Part shown: piece by piece, positions 15,241-24,183 of the stretch
Layout of the letters: every line of letters begins with the position of its first letter
Numbering within the stretch: the first letter of the stretch is position 1
Assembly (NCBI RefSeq): GCF_000513195.1
Contig: NZ_CBVI010000116.1
Location: forward strand, 1-53,348
DNA: 53,348 nucleotides
Source: Bacteroides timonensis
GTDB lineage: Bacteria > Bacteroidota > Bacteroidia > Bacteroidales > Bacteroidaceae
Direction of reading: 5' to 3'
Made by a program: the position numbers and the translations under genes
Notes under the pieces: generated by a model
What the model saw: the letters and a program-made list of their open reading frames with translations, nothing else
Told to the model about the DNA's origin: nothing
The model's database searches: none

Positions 15241-17683
15241 AATATACTTCTATTTCATCTACGTATAAGTCCGAAGGGATAATATCTTCCGGTGAATCTT
15301 TCCGACAGTCAATTCCATTGCGCAATGTACCACCACTTTTTAAAGTCACTTTGATATAGCGTGCTTCGGTTGGCGTAAATTCCAGTACATCAGTGAACAT
15401 CTTCCTGCCATGTTCAGGATATTCGCGGGTGTAGGAGGCCTGAGCTACTTCCTTGAATTCTTTGCCATCAGTGGATACTTCCACACGAGCTGCGCCTGCG
15501 GGCAGTACACGGAAAGCGGGATTATAGAGTGTACCAAAAATCACTTTACTGATCGTGGCCGGTTTTTCCAGATCGACGGAAAATACGAGCTCATTGTTAT
15601 TCTTTTCATTCAGGTTGAAGGCTACCCATGGCGTGAAGGAAGCGATATTGCCGCGTTTTCCATTGGTCAATCCCAATGTTGTGGTATCTGCGCCTAATAC
15701 ATCATTCTCTCCGAAGATGTCACCGCTCATCCAACCCCAATGAGGAGTGGTGGTGTATTGCTTTCCACTTATCAGGTTTGCATACAGTTTCTTGCCGTTC
15801 ACTTTCCCCAGCATTTTACCGTTCTTGAAAGCTGCTGCCTGCAAATCGATGTAACCCTCCCAAATGAATGGCTGAGTGTAAAGTTCAGACTTTGCAGTCG
15901 GTGCACTTCCATCCGTGGTATATCTGATTTCGGCATCCGGATAGAATGTTTCCAACACGGCTTTCAATGTGCCGTCGTACACGTGCGTATTGATATTGAC
16001 ATCGAAGAAATTGCGGCATGCCTTTACGTTCATGGCGTCCATACGCTCAAAGTCTTCTACCATGCGACTCCGGAAGCCGTTCCAGTTCTTCCGGTTGTTC
16101 TGTGTCCAGCCCGTCTCTGCCAAAGCCACGGCACGGGGAAATGCCTGATAGTCACGACGTTCATCACTTTGCATGTATTCGTTCCATATATTACCTTGCA
16201 CGCCGATGATATGTTTTTTCACCAGTTCGTCAGCGTCATCGGGAACAGGATTATAACTATAGGTCTTTTTCAGTGTCTGATATCCGCCGATGGTAGTCGG
16301 TGCGGTTTCGGGTTCTTCCTGATACTGGTCCAGGTAAGCATACGGGCTGGGAGTCATAATTGCATCGTGTCCCGCTTTGGCGGCAGTGATACCGCCTTCC
16401 ACACCACGCCAGGACATCACTGTTGCATTGGGTGCGAGTCCGCCTTCCAGGATTTCGTCCCAACCGATGATATTCCGTCCTTTGCTATTGAGATATTTCT
16501 CCATGCGGGTGATGAAGTAGCTTTGCAGCTTTTCTTCCTTTGTATGTTTCTTACCGTCAATGGCATTCGGAGTGGTATCATCTTTCAGACCTAACTTCTT
16601 GATCAGTCCTTGGCAATGTGCACACTTCATCCATGCATCTTTGGGACATTCGTCACCACCGATGTGAATGTATGAACTGGGGAATAATTCCATCACCTCA
16701 TCCAGTACACCTTCCAGGAATTGGAACGTTTCTTCTTTGGGGCAGAAGACTTCTTCGAATACTCCCCATGTACCGGTTACTTCATACGTCGTATCCGGTC
16801 TGCAAGATAGTTCAGGGTAGGAGGCAAGTGCGGCAATGGCATGTCCCGGCATCTCTATTTCCGGGATTACGGTAATGTATTTGCTTGCTGCATAAGCCAC
16901 TATATCTTTAATCTCTTCCTGTGTATAGTATCCTCCATGTTCTTTGCCGTCAAATATTTGCGGCCAGTTGACAAAATAGTAATCTATCAACGTTTCTTTC
17001 CGCTTCGAACCGACTTCCTGTAATTTCGGGTATTTCTTGATTTCTATCCTCCATCCCTGATCATCAGTCAGGTGAAAGTGGAAGGTGTTCATCTTATGCA
17101 TGGCAAGCATATCGATGAATTTATAAATGTAGTCGGTCGTAGAGAAATGACGGCAGACATCCAGCATCAGGCCTCGGTAAGGAAAACGGGGAGCGTCTTC
17201 TATTTCAACAGCAGGCAGAGACCAGTTGGCACGTTTCATAGTTGCCTTTCCGTAAATGGCGGGTGGCAGCAGTTGATACATAGTCTGTATTCCATAAAAG
17301 AAACCGTTGGGATGTGATGCCGAAAGGGTGATCTCATTCGGTGCGATGGAAAGCTTGTATCCTTCCTTGGGCATACCTTCTTCCGTAACGAAGCGTATGT
17401 CTGGCTGTTCCGGATTCTCCTGTGAACTGGTTTTCAGAGAAATACCGGAGGTCAACTGAATTTGCGCAATCAAGCTGTCCGCAATGGCTTGTACTTCGGG
17501 AGTGCAACCGGCTGTGACGACAGATACTTTATTGCTCAGTAAGAAACGTCCCTCTTGGGGAGTCATCTGATTAGGCATCGGAACGATGTTGTACTCGTTC
17601 ACCACTTCTTTTTGATTTTGCTGACAGCCGGAAGAGGCACACAGCAGGCTTGCTAATAGCAAAGCACTTAATCCTTTTTTCAT
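15239..17683 (-). CDS. Lipoprotein beta-N-acetylhexosaminidase, GH20
   Basis: The 814-residue protein has a lipoprotein signal ending in SSGC (Cys20), a GH20b N-terminal domain (about 30-165), and the GH20 barrel with HIGGDE (Asp344-Glu345), the catalytic pair for substrate-assisted cleavage of terminal GlcNAc or GalNAc. A C-terminal chitobiase-type segment (about 560-625) and an F5/8 type C-like sugar-binding domain (about 680-810) follow. It probably acts at the cell envelope on host N- or O-glycans or on chitin-type or peptidoglycan-derived sugars. It stands 87 bp downstream of the Crp-like regulator on the same strand; co-transcription is possible but not shown. No promoter match was seen before it. 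Confidence 0.93.
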   Translation of the reverse strand: MKKGLSALLLASLLCASSGCQQNQKEVVNEYNIVPMPNQMTPQEGRFLLSNKVSVVTAGCTPEVQAIADSLIAQIQLTSGISLKTSSQENPEQPDIRFVTEEGMPKEGYKLSIAPNEITLSASHPNGFFYGIQTMYQLLPPAIYGKATMKRANWSLPAVEIEDAPRFPYRGLMLDVCRHFSTTDYIYKFIDMLAMHKMNTFHFHLTDDQGWRIEIKKYPKLQEVGSKRKETLIDYYFVNWPQIFDGKEHGGYYTQEEIKDIVAYAASKYITVIPEIEMPGHAIAALASYPELSCRPDTTYEVTGTWGVFEEVFCPKEETFQFLEGVLDEVMELFPSSYIHIGGDECPKDAWMKCAHCQGLIKKLGLKDDTTPNAIDGKKHTKEEKLQSYFITRMEKYLNSKGRNIIGWDEILEGGLAPNATVMSWRGVEGGITAAKAGHDAIMTPSPYAYLDQYQEEPETAPTTIGGYQTLKKTYSYNPVPDDADELVKKHIIGVQGNIWNEYMQSDERRDYQAFPRAVALAETGWTQNNRKNWNGFRSRMVEDFERMDAMNVKACRNFFDVNINTHVYDGTLKAVLETFYPDAEIRYTTDGSAPTAKSELYTQPFIWEGYIDLQAAAFKNGKMLGKVNGKKLYANLISGKQYTTTPHWGWMSGDIFGENDVLGADTTTLGLTNGKRGNIASFTPWVAFNLNEKNNNELVFSVDLEKPATISKVIFGTLYNPAFRVLPAGAARVEVSTDGKEFKEVAQASYTREYPEHGRKMFTDVLEFTPTEARYIKVTLKSGGTLRNGIDCRKDSPEDIIPSDLYVDEIEVY

Positions 17684-17770
17684 GACATAAATGTGTGTTA
17701 AGTTTATAAATCGGGCAAAACAGGGAAAAAAGGTGTAGCTATCGTCAAGGGGGGGAGACGCTACTATTCT

Positions 17771-18472
17771 TTATCCTATTTTACTTATCTTTTTCAGCTT
17801 TTCTTCGTCGATGATCTTTATTTTTCGTCCGTCGATAGTGATTAAACGTTCAGTAGAGAATTGTGATAGCGTACGAATGGCATTGGAGGTTGTCATATTC
17901 GACAAATTTGCCAGATCTTCCCGCGAAAGGTATATACTGAGAGTTGAGCCATCTTCTTCCAATCCATAACTTTCTTTGAGGAAGAGCAGCGATTCCGCCA
18001 ATCTTCCACGAATATGTTTCTGCGTCAGATTAACAGTGCGCTCGTCAGCAACTCCCAGATCGAAGGATAGTTGTTTGATAAAGAACATGGCAAGATCATT
18101 GTTCTGCGTCACCAATGTTGTGATGGCACTCATCGGTATCAGGCAGATCAGAGAAGGTTCGAAAGCGGCGGCAGCAGTAACGTAGTCTTCTTTGGCGAAA
18201 TAAGCACGGTAACCGAAATACTCGACGGGTTTAATCATGCGGATAATCTGGCTTCTGCCACCGACACCATCCTTATAAATCTTGACTTTTCCATTCAGAA
18301 GGCACATAAGGTATTTAGGGGTTTCACCTTCGCAATGAATGACTTCATTTTTCTTATAATTCTGGAGCGTAAAATGGTTAGCGAGAAATTCCCGCTGTTC
18401 TTCATTCAGGGGCTCCCACATATCGGCTATCAGCTCCGGAACATTCACGTCTGACAAATTCATTTTTACCAT
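17771..18472 (-). CDS. Crp/Fnr-family transcription regulator
   Basis: The 233-residue protein has an N-terminal cyclic-nucleotide-binding-like beta-roll (about 25-140; GKVKIYKDG, PVEYFGYRAYF) and a C-terminal winged helix (about 155-230) with LSREDLANLSNMTTSNAIRT as the recognition region. There is no cysteine cluster of the Fnr type, and the phosphate-binding motif of true cAMP receptors is not evident, so the ligand is unknown. A second in-frame ATG three codons in (MNLSD) could be the start. Its neighbours do not show which genes it controls. Confidence 0.88.
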   Translation of the reverse strand: MVKMNLSDVNVPELIADMWEPLNEEQREFLANHFTLQNYKKNEVIHCEGETPKYLMCLLNGKVKIYKDGVGGRSQIIRMIKPVEYFGYRAYFAKEDYVTAAAAFEPSLICLIPMSAITTLVTQNNDLAMFFIKQLSFDLGVADERTVNLTQKHIRGRLAESLLFLKESYGLEEDGSTLSIYLSREDLANLSNMTTSNAIRTLSQFSTERLITIDGRKIKIIDEEKLKKISKIG

Positions 18473-18500
18473 AACTGCTGCAAAACTGTGTTATACAGCA

Positions 18501-18508
18501 CAAATGTA
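18501..18508 (-). promoter_or_regulatory. Promoter -7 element for the Crp/Fnr-family gene
   Basis: CAAATGTA on the plus strand reads TACATTTG on the minus strand, matching TAnnTTTG, 28 bp upstream of the start codon. Confidence 0.55.
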
Positions 18509-18570
18509 AAAAGAAAAAATTAAATATTGCACAAAAGACACGAAAAGATGCAGTCTGGGGGCAGGAAAAT

Positions 18571-18983
18571 GATAATTTAGCGGCGAAGCCGCTAAATTAA
18601 GTTACGAGCTACGAGCTACCAGTAACGAGTTGCCTTTCGGTATACTATTTATAGGTATAACTATCTCAATTAGCTTCGCTGACATATTATCTGATTTCTC
18701 TCATTAAAGTACGTTCCCCTCCTCCGCCGGAGGTTGCTCTCCCCCGATAACGGGGGAGTCGGAGAGGGTGGGTGACCAAAGGGCGGGGTGGTAGGTAAAG
18801 CAAGAAAATACCTATGAATCATATCAATAAGGAATTCTTTTCTTACCTACCACCTCCCCCCGTTGGGGTACTCCTCCTTCCAGAAGGAGGAGAACTGAGA
18901 TACTCAAGGGATCATCCCAAAGGGTAACTTGTCACTTGTAGCTCGTAGCCTGTAGCTTAGCGGGCACAGCCCGCTAAATTATC
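18571..18983. repeat. Long nested palindromic intergenic element
   Basis: The outer arms GATAATTTAGCGG (18571-18583) and CCGCTAAATTATC (18971-18983) are perfect complements, and each is itself part of a small hairpin (18574-18598 and 18957-18977). Inside them, ACGAGCTACGAGCTAC (about 18604-18619) faces GTAGCTCGTAGCCTGTAGC (about 18938-18956), and GTAACGAGTTGCCTTT faces AAAGGGTAACTTGTCAC. The core has GC-rich CTCCCCC/GGGGGAG and CTCCTCC/GGAGGAG blocks. It fills the gap between the Crp-like gene and glnN and overlaps the last codon of glnN. No gene is seen in it. Confidence 0.85.
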
Positions 18984-21171
18984 ATTTAGTGAACAGCAAT
19001 TCCCTATATTTCGGCAACGGCCAGATCTCGTCGTCAACCTCCATTTCGAGGTGATCGATGTGGTCACGTATCTTTTCCAGATAAGGACGGACATTTTCTT
19101 CGTAGGCGAAAGCTTTGTCCTTGTAGCTATCCATGTGATTGGCAACTTTACGGGCTTCGGTCATTTCGCGCACCAGAACCTTGATGGACGTTACTCGTTT
19201 GGATATTTCACGTATCAGTTCCTTGCGGTCAGCACTCAGTACTTCGTATTCTTCGGGAGAGAAGATTTCCTTGAGTCCACGTAAATTCTCTAACAGACGG
19301 TTTTGGTAACTGACTGCAATGGGGACAATGTGATTAATGGCCAGATCACCCAGTACACGGCTTTCTATTTGTACTTTCATCGTGTACTTTTCCAGTTCCA
19401 CTTCCAAGCGGCAGGCAAGCTCTGTTTCATTGAAGATGCGTTCACCTATCAGTACGGAACGAGACTGGTTATCCATATAATGCATCAGAGCTTCGGGTAC
19501 GTGGCAGATGTTCGTCAATCCGCGACGGGCAGCTTCCTCTTTCCATTGGTCTGAATAGCCGTCACCTTCGAAACGGATAGCTTCGGAAGCAATAATGGTT
19601 TCTTTCAAAACACGGAAGATGGCTTCATCTTTACCAATTCCTTCTTCCATCAACTTGTCGATAGAGGCTTTGAATTCATTTAACTGGTTTGCCATAGCTG
19701 CATTTATGGCAATCATGGCAGCGGCACAGTTGGAAGAAGAGCCGGCGGCACGGAATTCAAAACGATTTCCGGTGAAAGCAAACGGAGAAGTACGGTTGCG
19801 GTCTGTCGTATCGAGAAGGATTTCAGGAATACGTCCGATTCCTAATTTAAGGGTTGTCTTCTCTTCAGCCGTCATCTTGTCATCGCCTACCTGGCGTACG
19901 ATATCATCCAGAGTAGCCGATAATTGTCTGCCCAGGAATATGGACAGAATAGCGGGCGGCGCTTCATTGGCACCTAGACGGTGGCTGTTGCCGGCACTCA
20001 TGATAGAGGCACGCAGCAAATTCTGATTTTTGTAGACCATCATCAGTACATTCACCAGGAAAGTCAGGAACAGCATGTTGCCTTTAGGATTCTTGCCGGG
20101 TGCAAAAAGATTGATGCCGGTATCAGTGCAGAGTGACCAGTTGTTGTGTTTTCCCGAGCCGTTTACACCGCTGTATGGCTTTTCATGCAGCAATACAGCA
20201 AAGTTATGCTTACGGGCGATGCGTTTCATCAGGTCCATTACTAACTGGTTATGATCGTTGGCAAGGTTGGCATTCTCAAAGATGGGAGCCAGTTCAAACT
20301 GGTTGGGGGCAACCTCGTTATGGCGTGTTTTTGCCGGAATACCCAGTTTGTGACATTCTATTTCCAGTTCTTTCATAAAGGCTGTTACCCGTGGCGGAAT
20401 AGAACCGAAATAGTGGTCTTCCAGCTGTTGGTCTTTGGCGGAAGAATGTCCCATTAGCGTGCGTCCGGTCAGGCAAAGGTCGGGGCGGGCGTTGTATAGG
20501 GCAGAGTCTACCAGGAAGTATTCTTGTTCCCAGCCTAAGTTGGTGAACACCCGGGTTACATTTTTATCGAATAACTGGCATACTTCCGTGGCGGCTTTGT
20601 CTACGGCACCGAGTGCTTTCAGTAATGGAGTCTTGTAGTCCAGGGCTTCGCCGGTATATGAGATGAAGATTGTAGGGATACACAGAGTTGTATCTACCAC
20701 GAAGGCGGGAGAGGAAACATCCCATGCCGTGTATCCGCGTGCTTCAAATGTATTACGGATACCTCCGTTGGGGAAAGAAGATGCGTCCGGTTCCTGTTGG
20801 ATGAGCAATTTGCCGGAGAAGCGTTCAATTACATTTGAATTTTCTCCGAATTCGATGAAGCCATCATGTTTTTCGGCTGTACCATCCGTCAGCGGCTGAA
20901 ACCAGTGAGTGTAATGAGTAACGTTCAGGGATTTAGCCCAACTTTTCATGCCGTTTGCTATCAGGTCAGCTATTTCCCGACTGATGGGAGTTCCTTTTTC
21001 AATGGCATCCGTTACAGCTTTGTAAGCTTCTCTGGGTAGATATTCCTGCATTTTCTTACGGTCGAACACATGGCTTCCGTAATAATCGGATAATTTGTTC
21101 GAAGGGGTAGTAACTTCAAGAGGGCGCCGGTTGGCAAGCTCTTGCAAGGCGTAAAATCTCATTTTTGACAT
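18982..21171 (-). CDS. glnN: Glutamine synthetase, type III
   Basis: The 729-residue enzyme makes glutamine from glutamate, ammonia and ATP. The length and the sequence (start MSKMRFYALQELANRRPLEV, GSIII N-terminal domain, then the catalytic domain with NQFELAPIFE and NRTSPFAFTGNRFEFRA) are those of the long GSIII type typical of Bacteroidetes, not of the ~450-residue GlnA type. The ATG at 21171 is preferred over one 33 bp upstream because AGAAGGA precedes it and it matches the usual N terminus. Expression is likely tied to nitrogen supply; a direct repeat lies upstream at about 21210-21288. Confidence 0.96.
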   Translation of the reverse strand: MSKMRFYALQELANRRPLEVTTPSNKLSDYYGSHVFDRKKMQEYLPREAYKAVTDAIEKGTPISREIADLIANGMKSWAKSLNVTHYTHWFQPLTDGTAEKHDGFIEFGENSNVIERFSGKLLIQQEPDASSFPNGGIRNTFEARGYTAWDVSSPAFVVDTTLCIPTIFISYTGEALDYKTPLLKALGAVDKAATEVCQLFDKNVTRVFTNLGWEQEYFLVDSALYNARPDLCLTGRTLMGHSSAKDQQLEDHYFGSIPPRVTAFMKELEIECHKLGIPAKTRHNEVAPNQFELAPIFENANLANDHNQLVMDLMKRIARKHNFAVLLHEKPYSGVNGSGKHNNWSLCTDTGINLFAPGKNPKGNMLFLTFLVNVLMMVYKNQNLLRASIMSAGNSHRLGANEAPPAILSIFLGRQLSATLDDIVRQVGDDKMTAEEKTTLKLGIGRIPEILLDTTDRNRTSPFAFTGNRFEFRAAGSSSNCAAAMIAINAAMANQLNEFKASIDKLMEEGIGKDEAIFRVLKETIIASEAIRFEGDGYSDQWKEEAARRGLTNICHVPEALMHYMDNQSRSVLIGERIFNETELACRLEVELEKYTMKVQIESRVLGDLAINHIVPIAVSYQNRLLENLRGLKEIFSPEEYEVLSADRKELIREISKRVTSIKVLVREMTEARKVANHMDSYKDKAFAYEENVRPYLEKIRDHIDHLEMEVDDEIWPLPKYRELLFTK

Positions 21172-21201
21172 ATTTGTCCTTCTTTTGTTGATTGTTGGGC
21201 G

Positions 21202-21209
21202 CAAAATTA
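21202..21209 (-). promoter_or_regulatory. Promoter -7 element for glnN
   Basis: CAAAATTA on the plus strand is TAATTTTG on the minus strand (TAnnTTTG), 30 bp upstream of the chosen ATG. Confidence 0.5.
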
Positions 21210-21288
21210 TATGTTTTTTCTGGAAGTACCCCTATTTTTTAGGGGGTATTATTGAAAATAATATGTTTTTTCTGCGGATACCCCCTAA
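21207..21288. repeat. Direct repeat with GGGGTA palindromes upstream of glnN
   Basis: ATATGTTTTTTCTG followed by a TACCCC block occurs twice (from about 21209 and about 21260). Between the copies CCCCTATTTTTTAGGGG can form a hairpin. Placement just upstream of the glnN promoter makes it a candidate operator or an attenuator of nitrogen control. Confidence 0.6.
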
Positions 21289-21412
21289 AATATTCGGGGG
21301 ATGTTACAGGAAAAACTCTTTTAGGGGATTTTATCTCCGCTCTTTTCTATATTAAAGCTATGTCTGGGCTGTATCTGCTCCGTGTTATCTCCGTACCTAT
21401 ATGCTTAGACTT

Positions 21413-21522
21413 GATACGGAGCTACTACGGAGATGATACGGAGCTGTTACGGAGATGATACGGAGCTGTTACGGAGATGATACGGAACTGTTACGGAGAT
21501 GATACGGAACTGTTACGGAGAT
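21413..21522. repeat. 22-bp tandem repeat, five copies
   Basis: Units GATACGGAGCTGTTACGGAG+AT start at 21413, 21435, 21457, 21479 and 21501. The first differs (ACTAC for TGTTAC context) and the last two have GGAACTG. An inverted relative, CTCCGTGTTATCTCCGTA, lies at about 21378-21395. The array is in the glnN / DUF5686 intergenic region. Confidence 0.93.
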
Positions 21523-21616
21523 CGCATGGACTCAATTTTGAATTAACTTTCATGAAGAATCTTTCATCCGGTTTCTTAAAAAGAGAGGTATTTCGTCGTT
21601 TTCCAACCTTTTTTTC

Positions 21617-21642
21617 TATATTTGTCCCTATATATTTGGAGG
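21617..21642 (+). promoter_or_regulatory. Promoter -7 element and ribosome binding site of the DUF5686 gene
   Basis: TATATTTG (21617-21624) matches TAnnTTTG and GGAGG (21638-21642) is 8 nt before TTG 21651. Together they place the real start at 21651, not at the in-frame upstream codons. Confidence 0.65.
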
Positions 21643-21650
21643 TATTATCG

Positions 21651-23873
21651 TTGAAACACGTCTTTTGTATAGGAACCTTGCTATGTCTTTTGCTTTCAGC
21701 TTGTCCGAAAGCGCAGGCAGCTTCTATCCCTGATCCTTACGATGCGAGATTGCTTTCTGCGGACTCTATTATGAAGAAAGTCATCTTCTTTGCTCCTTTT
21801 TATGAAAGCATCATCGACGACTATAGAGCCGCTCTTTATATTAAGGGAAAAGTGAATCTTCGCAAGAAAAATCATATCTTACGCTTTATTCCTACCATGT
21901 TCCGTATCCGGAAAGGAGTGAGGGAGTATATGATGGAAACTTATAGTGACTTGCATTTTACTGCTCCCGACATTTATGATCAGAAAGTAAAAGCCAGTGT
22001 CGGCACTTCTTCCGAGTTTTGGGAGCTGGACGGCAGGTTGCCGGAATATTTCCATGTTAATATCTACGCTTCCACCTTATTATATGATAAGCTCCTTTCG
22101 CCTCTGGCTCCAAATGCGATGAAGTATTATTCTTATCATGTCGATTCAGTAATGGGTAAAGTGCATGATTTGCAATATAAAATTAGTTTCAAACCGAAAA
22201 GCAAAAGCTTTCAGTTGGTTAGCGGTCACATGGTGGTCAGTGAGAATGTCTGGAGTGTGCGTGAGATGCATTTTAGCGGGCGTTCTGAAATGTTGCGTTT
22301 CAACAATATGATACGTATGGGAGATGTGGGTGAGTCGGATGAGTTTTTGCCTGTGCATTATGATGTGGATGCCACTTTCCGCTTTCTGGGTAATGTGGTC
22401 GATGCCAATTATATTGCTGTTCTCGATTATAAAACCATTCTTCAAAAAGACCCTTCACGGATGGAGCGGAAAAGGTTGAAGAGCAAGTATGATCTGTCGG
22501 ATTCCTACACATTGCGCAGTGATACGAATGCCAACAGGAGGGATAGTTCTTATTTTGAGAGTATACGTCCGATTCCGCTAGATGTACATGAACAAGACTT
22601 ATATAAGGATTTCTTTTTGAGCCGTGATACTTCATATCGATATAAGAAACCCAAAAATAAGAATCTGGAATTCTGGGGGCAGATAGGTGATGCGCTTATC
22701 AGCCGCTATACGGTGGATCTTTCGAAATTGGGAAGTGTGCGCTGTTCACCGCTTATCAATCCATTCTTGCTGAGTTATAGCGGGAAGAATGGTTTTTCTT
22801 ACCGGCAGGAATTTAAGTACAACCGTATTTTTACGGGCGACCGCCTGTTACGTATCGTTCCCAGATTGGGTTATAACTTCAAGTATAATGAGTTTTATTG
22901 GTCGGTAAAGTCTGACTTTGATTACTGGCCACGTAAGCGTGCGGCTCTTCACATCAACGTAGGTAACGGCCACCGCATTTATAGTAGTAGGATGCTGGAT
23001 GAATTGAAAAACATTCCGGATAGTGTTTTCGATTTTGATCAGGTACAACTGGATTACTTTAATGACTTATACTTGCAGGTGCGCCATAGTTGGGAAATTG
23101 TGAACGGCCTGTCGCTGGATGTCGGTTTCTCCATGCATAAGCGTACGGAGGCCAATCGCTCGATGTATGTATCCACGAGGGCGGCTTCGCGAAGTGTAGG
23201 CTCTTCTTCAGAAGTTTATCCTGATTGGACAGAGAAAATGCGTCATTCTTACAATAGTTTTGCTCCGCGTGTCCGTCTGACGTGGACGCCCGGTCAGTAT
23301 TACTATATGAATGGGGATCGTAAAGTGAACTTACATTCCAAATATCCCAGTTTTTCAGTGGACTGGGAGCGGGGCATCAATGGTGTTTTTAAGAGTACCG
23401 GTACCTATGAGCGTGTCGAAGTGGATATTCAGCACTCCATTCCTTTGGGGTTGATGCGTGATTTTTATCTTCGCTTTGGATGGGGCGCTTTCACCAATCA
23501 AAAAGATATATACTTTGTGGATTTTGCCAACTTTACCCGTTCCAATCTCCCAGTGGGATGGAATGATGAAATTGGCGGCGTATTCCAGTTGCTTGACGGG
23601 CGGTGGTATAACTCCTCCCGTAAATATCTTCGTGGGCATTTGACATACGAATCTCCTTTCCTGATGTTGCGCCATTTGGTGAAGTATACACAGCATGTGC
23701 TCAATGAGCGTCTTTATCTGAACGCTTTGGTTGTTCCACATCTGAATCCTTATATTGAGGTTGGCTATGGCATCGGCACCAATATTTTTGATTTTGGAGT
23801 CTTTGGCAGCTTTGCCAACTGGAAATTTAAGGAGATAGGTTGCAAATTCACTTTTGAGTTATTCAACCGATAA
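21651..23873 (+). CDS. DUF5686-family outer-membrane beta-barrel protein
   Basis: With the TTG start at 21651 the protein has 740 residues and a signal peptide (MKHVFCIGTLLCLLLSACPKAQA). The mature part matches DUF5686 proteins of Bacteroidetes: an N-terminal soluble region (about 30-230; IYASTLLYDKLLSPLAPNAM) followed by many alternating strands ending in FTFELFNR, as expected for a C-terminal barrel strand. The function is unknown; a surface or periplasm-to-surface transport role is often supposed. Upstream in-frame codons would add 58 residues that include the tandem repeat tail and no signal sequence at the N terminus. It is monocistronic, divergent from glnN and upstream of the glucan operon. 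Confidence 0.78.
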   Translation: MKHVFCIGTLLCLLLSACPKAQAASIPDPYDARLLSADSIMKKVIFFAPFYESIIDDYRAALYIKGKVNLRKKNHILRFIPTMFRIRKGVREYMMETYSDLHFTAPDIYDQKVKASVGTSSEFWELDGRLPEYFHVNIYASTLLYDKLLSPLAPNAMKYYSYHVDSVMGKVHDLQYKISFKPKSKSFQLVSGHMVVSENVWSVREMHFSGRSEMLRFNNMIRMGDVGESDEFLPVHYDVDATFRFLGNVVDANYIAVLDYKTILQKDPSRMERKRLKSKYDLSDSYTLRSDTNANRRDSSYFESIRPIPLDVHEQDLYKDFFLSRDTSYRYKKPKNKNLEFWGQIGDALISRYTVDLSKLGSVRCSPLINPFLLSYSGKNGFSYRQEFKYNRIFTGDRLLRIVPRLGYNFKYNEFYWSVKSDFDYWPRKRAALHINVGNGHRIYSSRMLDELKNIPDSVFDFDQVQLDYFNDLYLQVRHSWEIVNGLSLDVGFSMHKRTEANRSMYVSTRAASRSVGSSSEVYPDWTEKMRHSYNSFAPRVRLTWTPGQYYYMNGDRKVNLHSKYPSFSVDWERGINGVFKSTGTYERVEVDIQHSIPLGLMRDFYLRFGWGAFTNQKDIYFVDFANFTRSNLPVGWNDEIGGVFQLLDGRWYNSSRKYLRGHLTYESPFLMLRHLVKYTQHVLNERLYLNALVVPHLNPYIEVGYGIGTNIFDFGVFGSFANWKFKEIGCKFTFELFNR

Positions 23874-23980
23874 TCTTTAAGTTTTTCCTGTATTTCTGTT
23901 ATTAACTTCCTTTATAAATTACCCGGCTTTCGTGTTATTGTAGTTTAGAAAAATAGTGTTCTATGTTCTATAACATGCAA

Positions 23981-24079
23981 TGACGTATTCGATGAAAGTA
24001 TAGTGTTTTCTCTGATTATCAATTGTTTATTTGTTTTTGACGTATTGATAACGTATTCTGAATTTTGAATTGACGTATT
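23981..24079. promoter_or_regulatory. Repeated TGACGTATT motifs upstream of the susC operon
   Basis: TGACGTATT occurs at 23981, 24038 and 24071, with a partial AACGTATT at 24050. They lie 42-140 bp upstream of the presumed -7 element at 24121, in the 310-bp gap after the DUF5686 gene. Repeated short motifs there could be regulator binding sites; the regulator is not in the window. Confidence 0.5.
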
Positions 24080-24120
24080 TAAGAATGGGTACTTAGGGCT
24101 TCTTTTATTGCATTTTACTC

Positions 24121-24128
24121 TATGTTTG
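24121..24128 (+). promoter_or_regulatory. Promoter -7 element of the glucan operon
   Basis: TATGTTTG matches TAnnTTTG and is 56 bp before the susC ATG at 24184. A consensus -33 is missing, as expected for a promoter that needs an activator. Confidence 0.55.
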
Positions 24129-24183
24129 CAGTGTTCAATTGAGAACGAAACCGAGAATTGTTAATCTTAATTTAGTAAAACTT

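Noticed and set aside
15740..16594. 284-residue plus-strand frame opposite GH20
   Set aside because: Antisense to the GH20 gene; Cys- and His-rich translation with no recognisable domain.
21413..21522. CRISPR or coding repeat
   Set aside because: Units have no spacers. One open frame runs through them into the DUF5686 gene, but the promoter, SD and signal peptide place the true start later.
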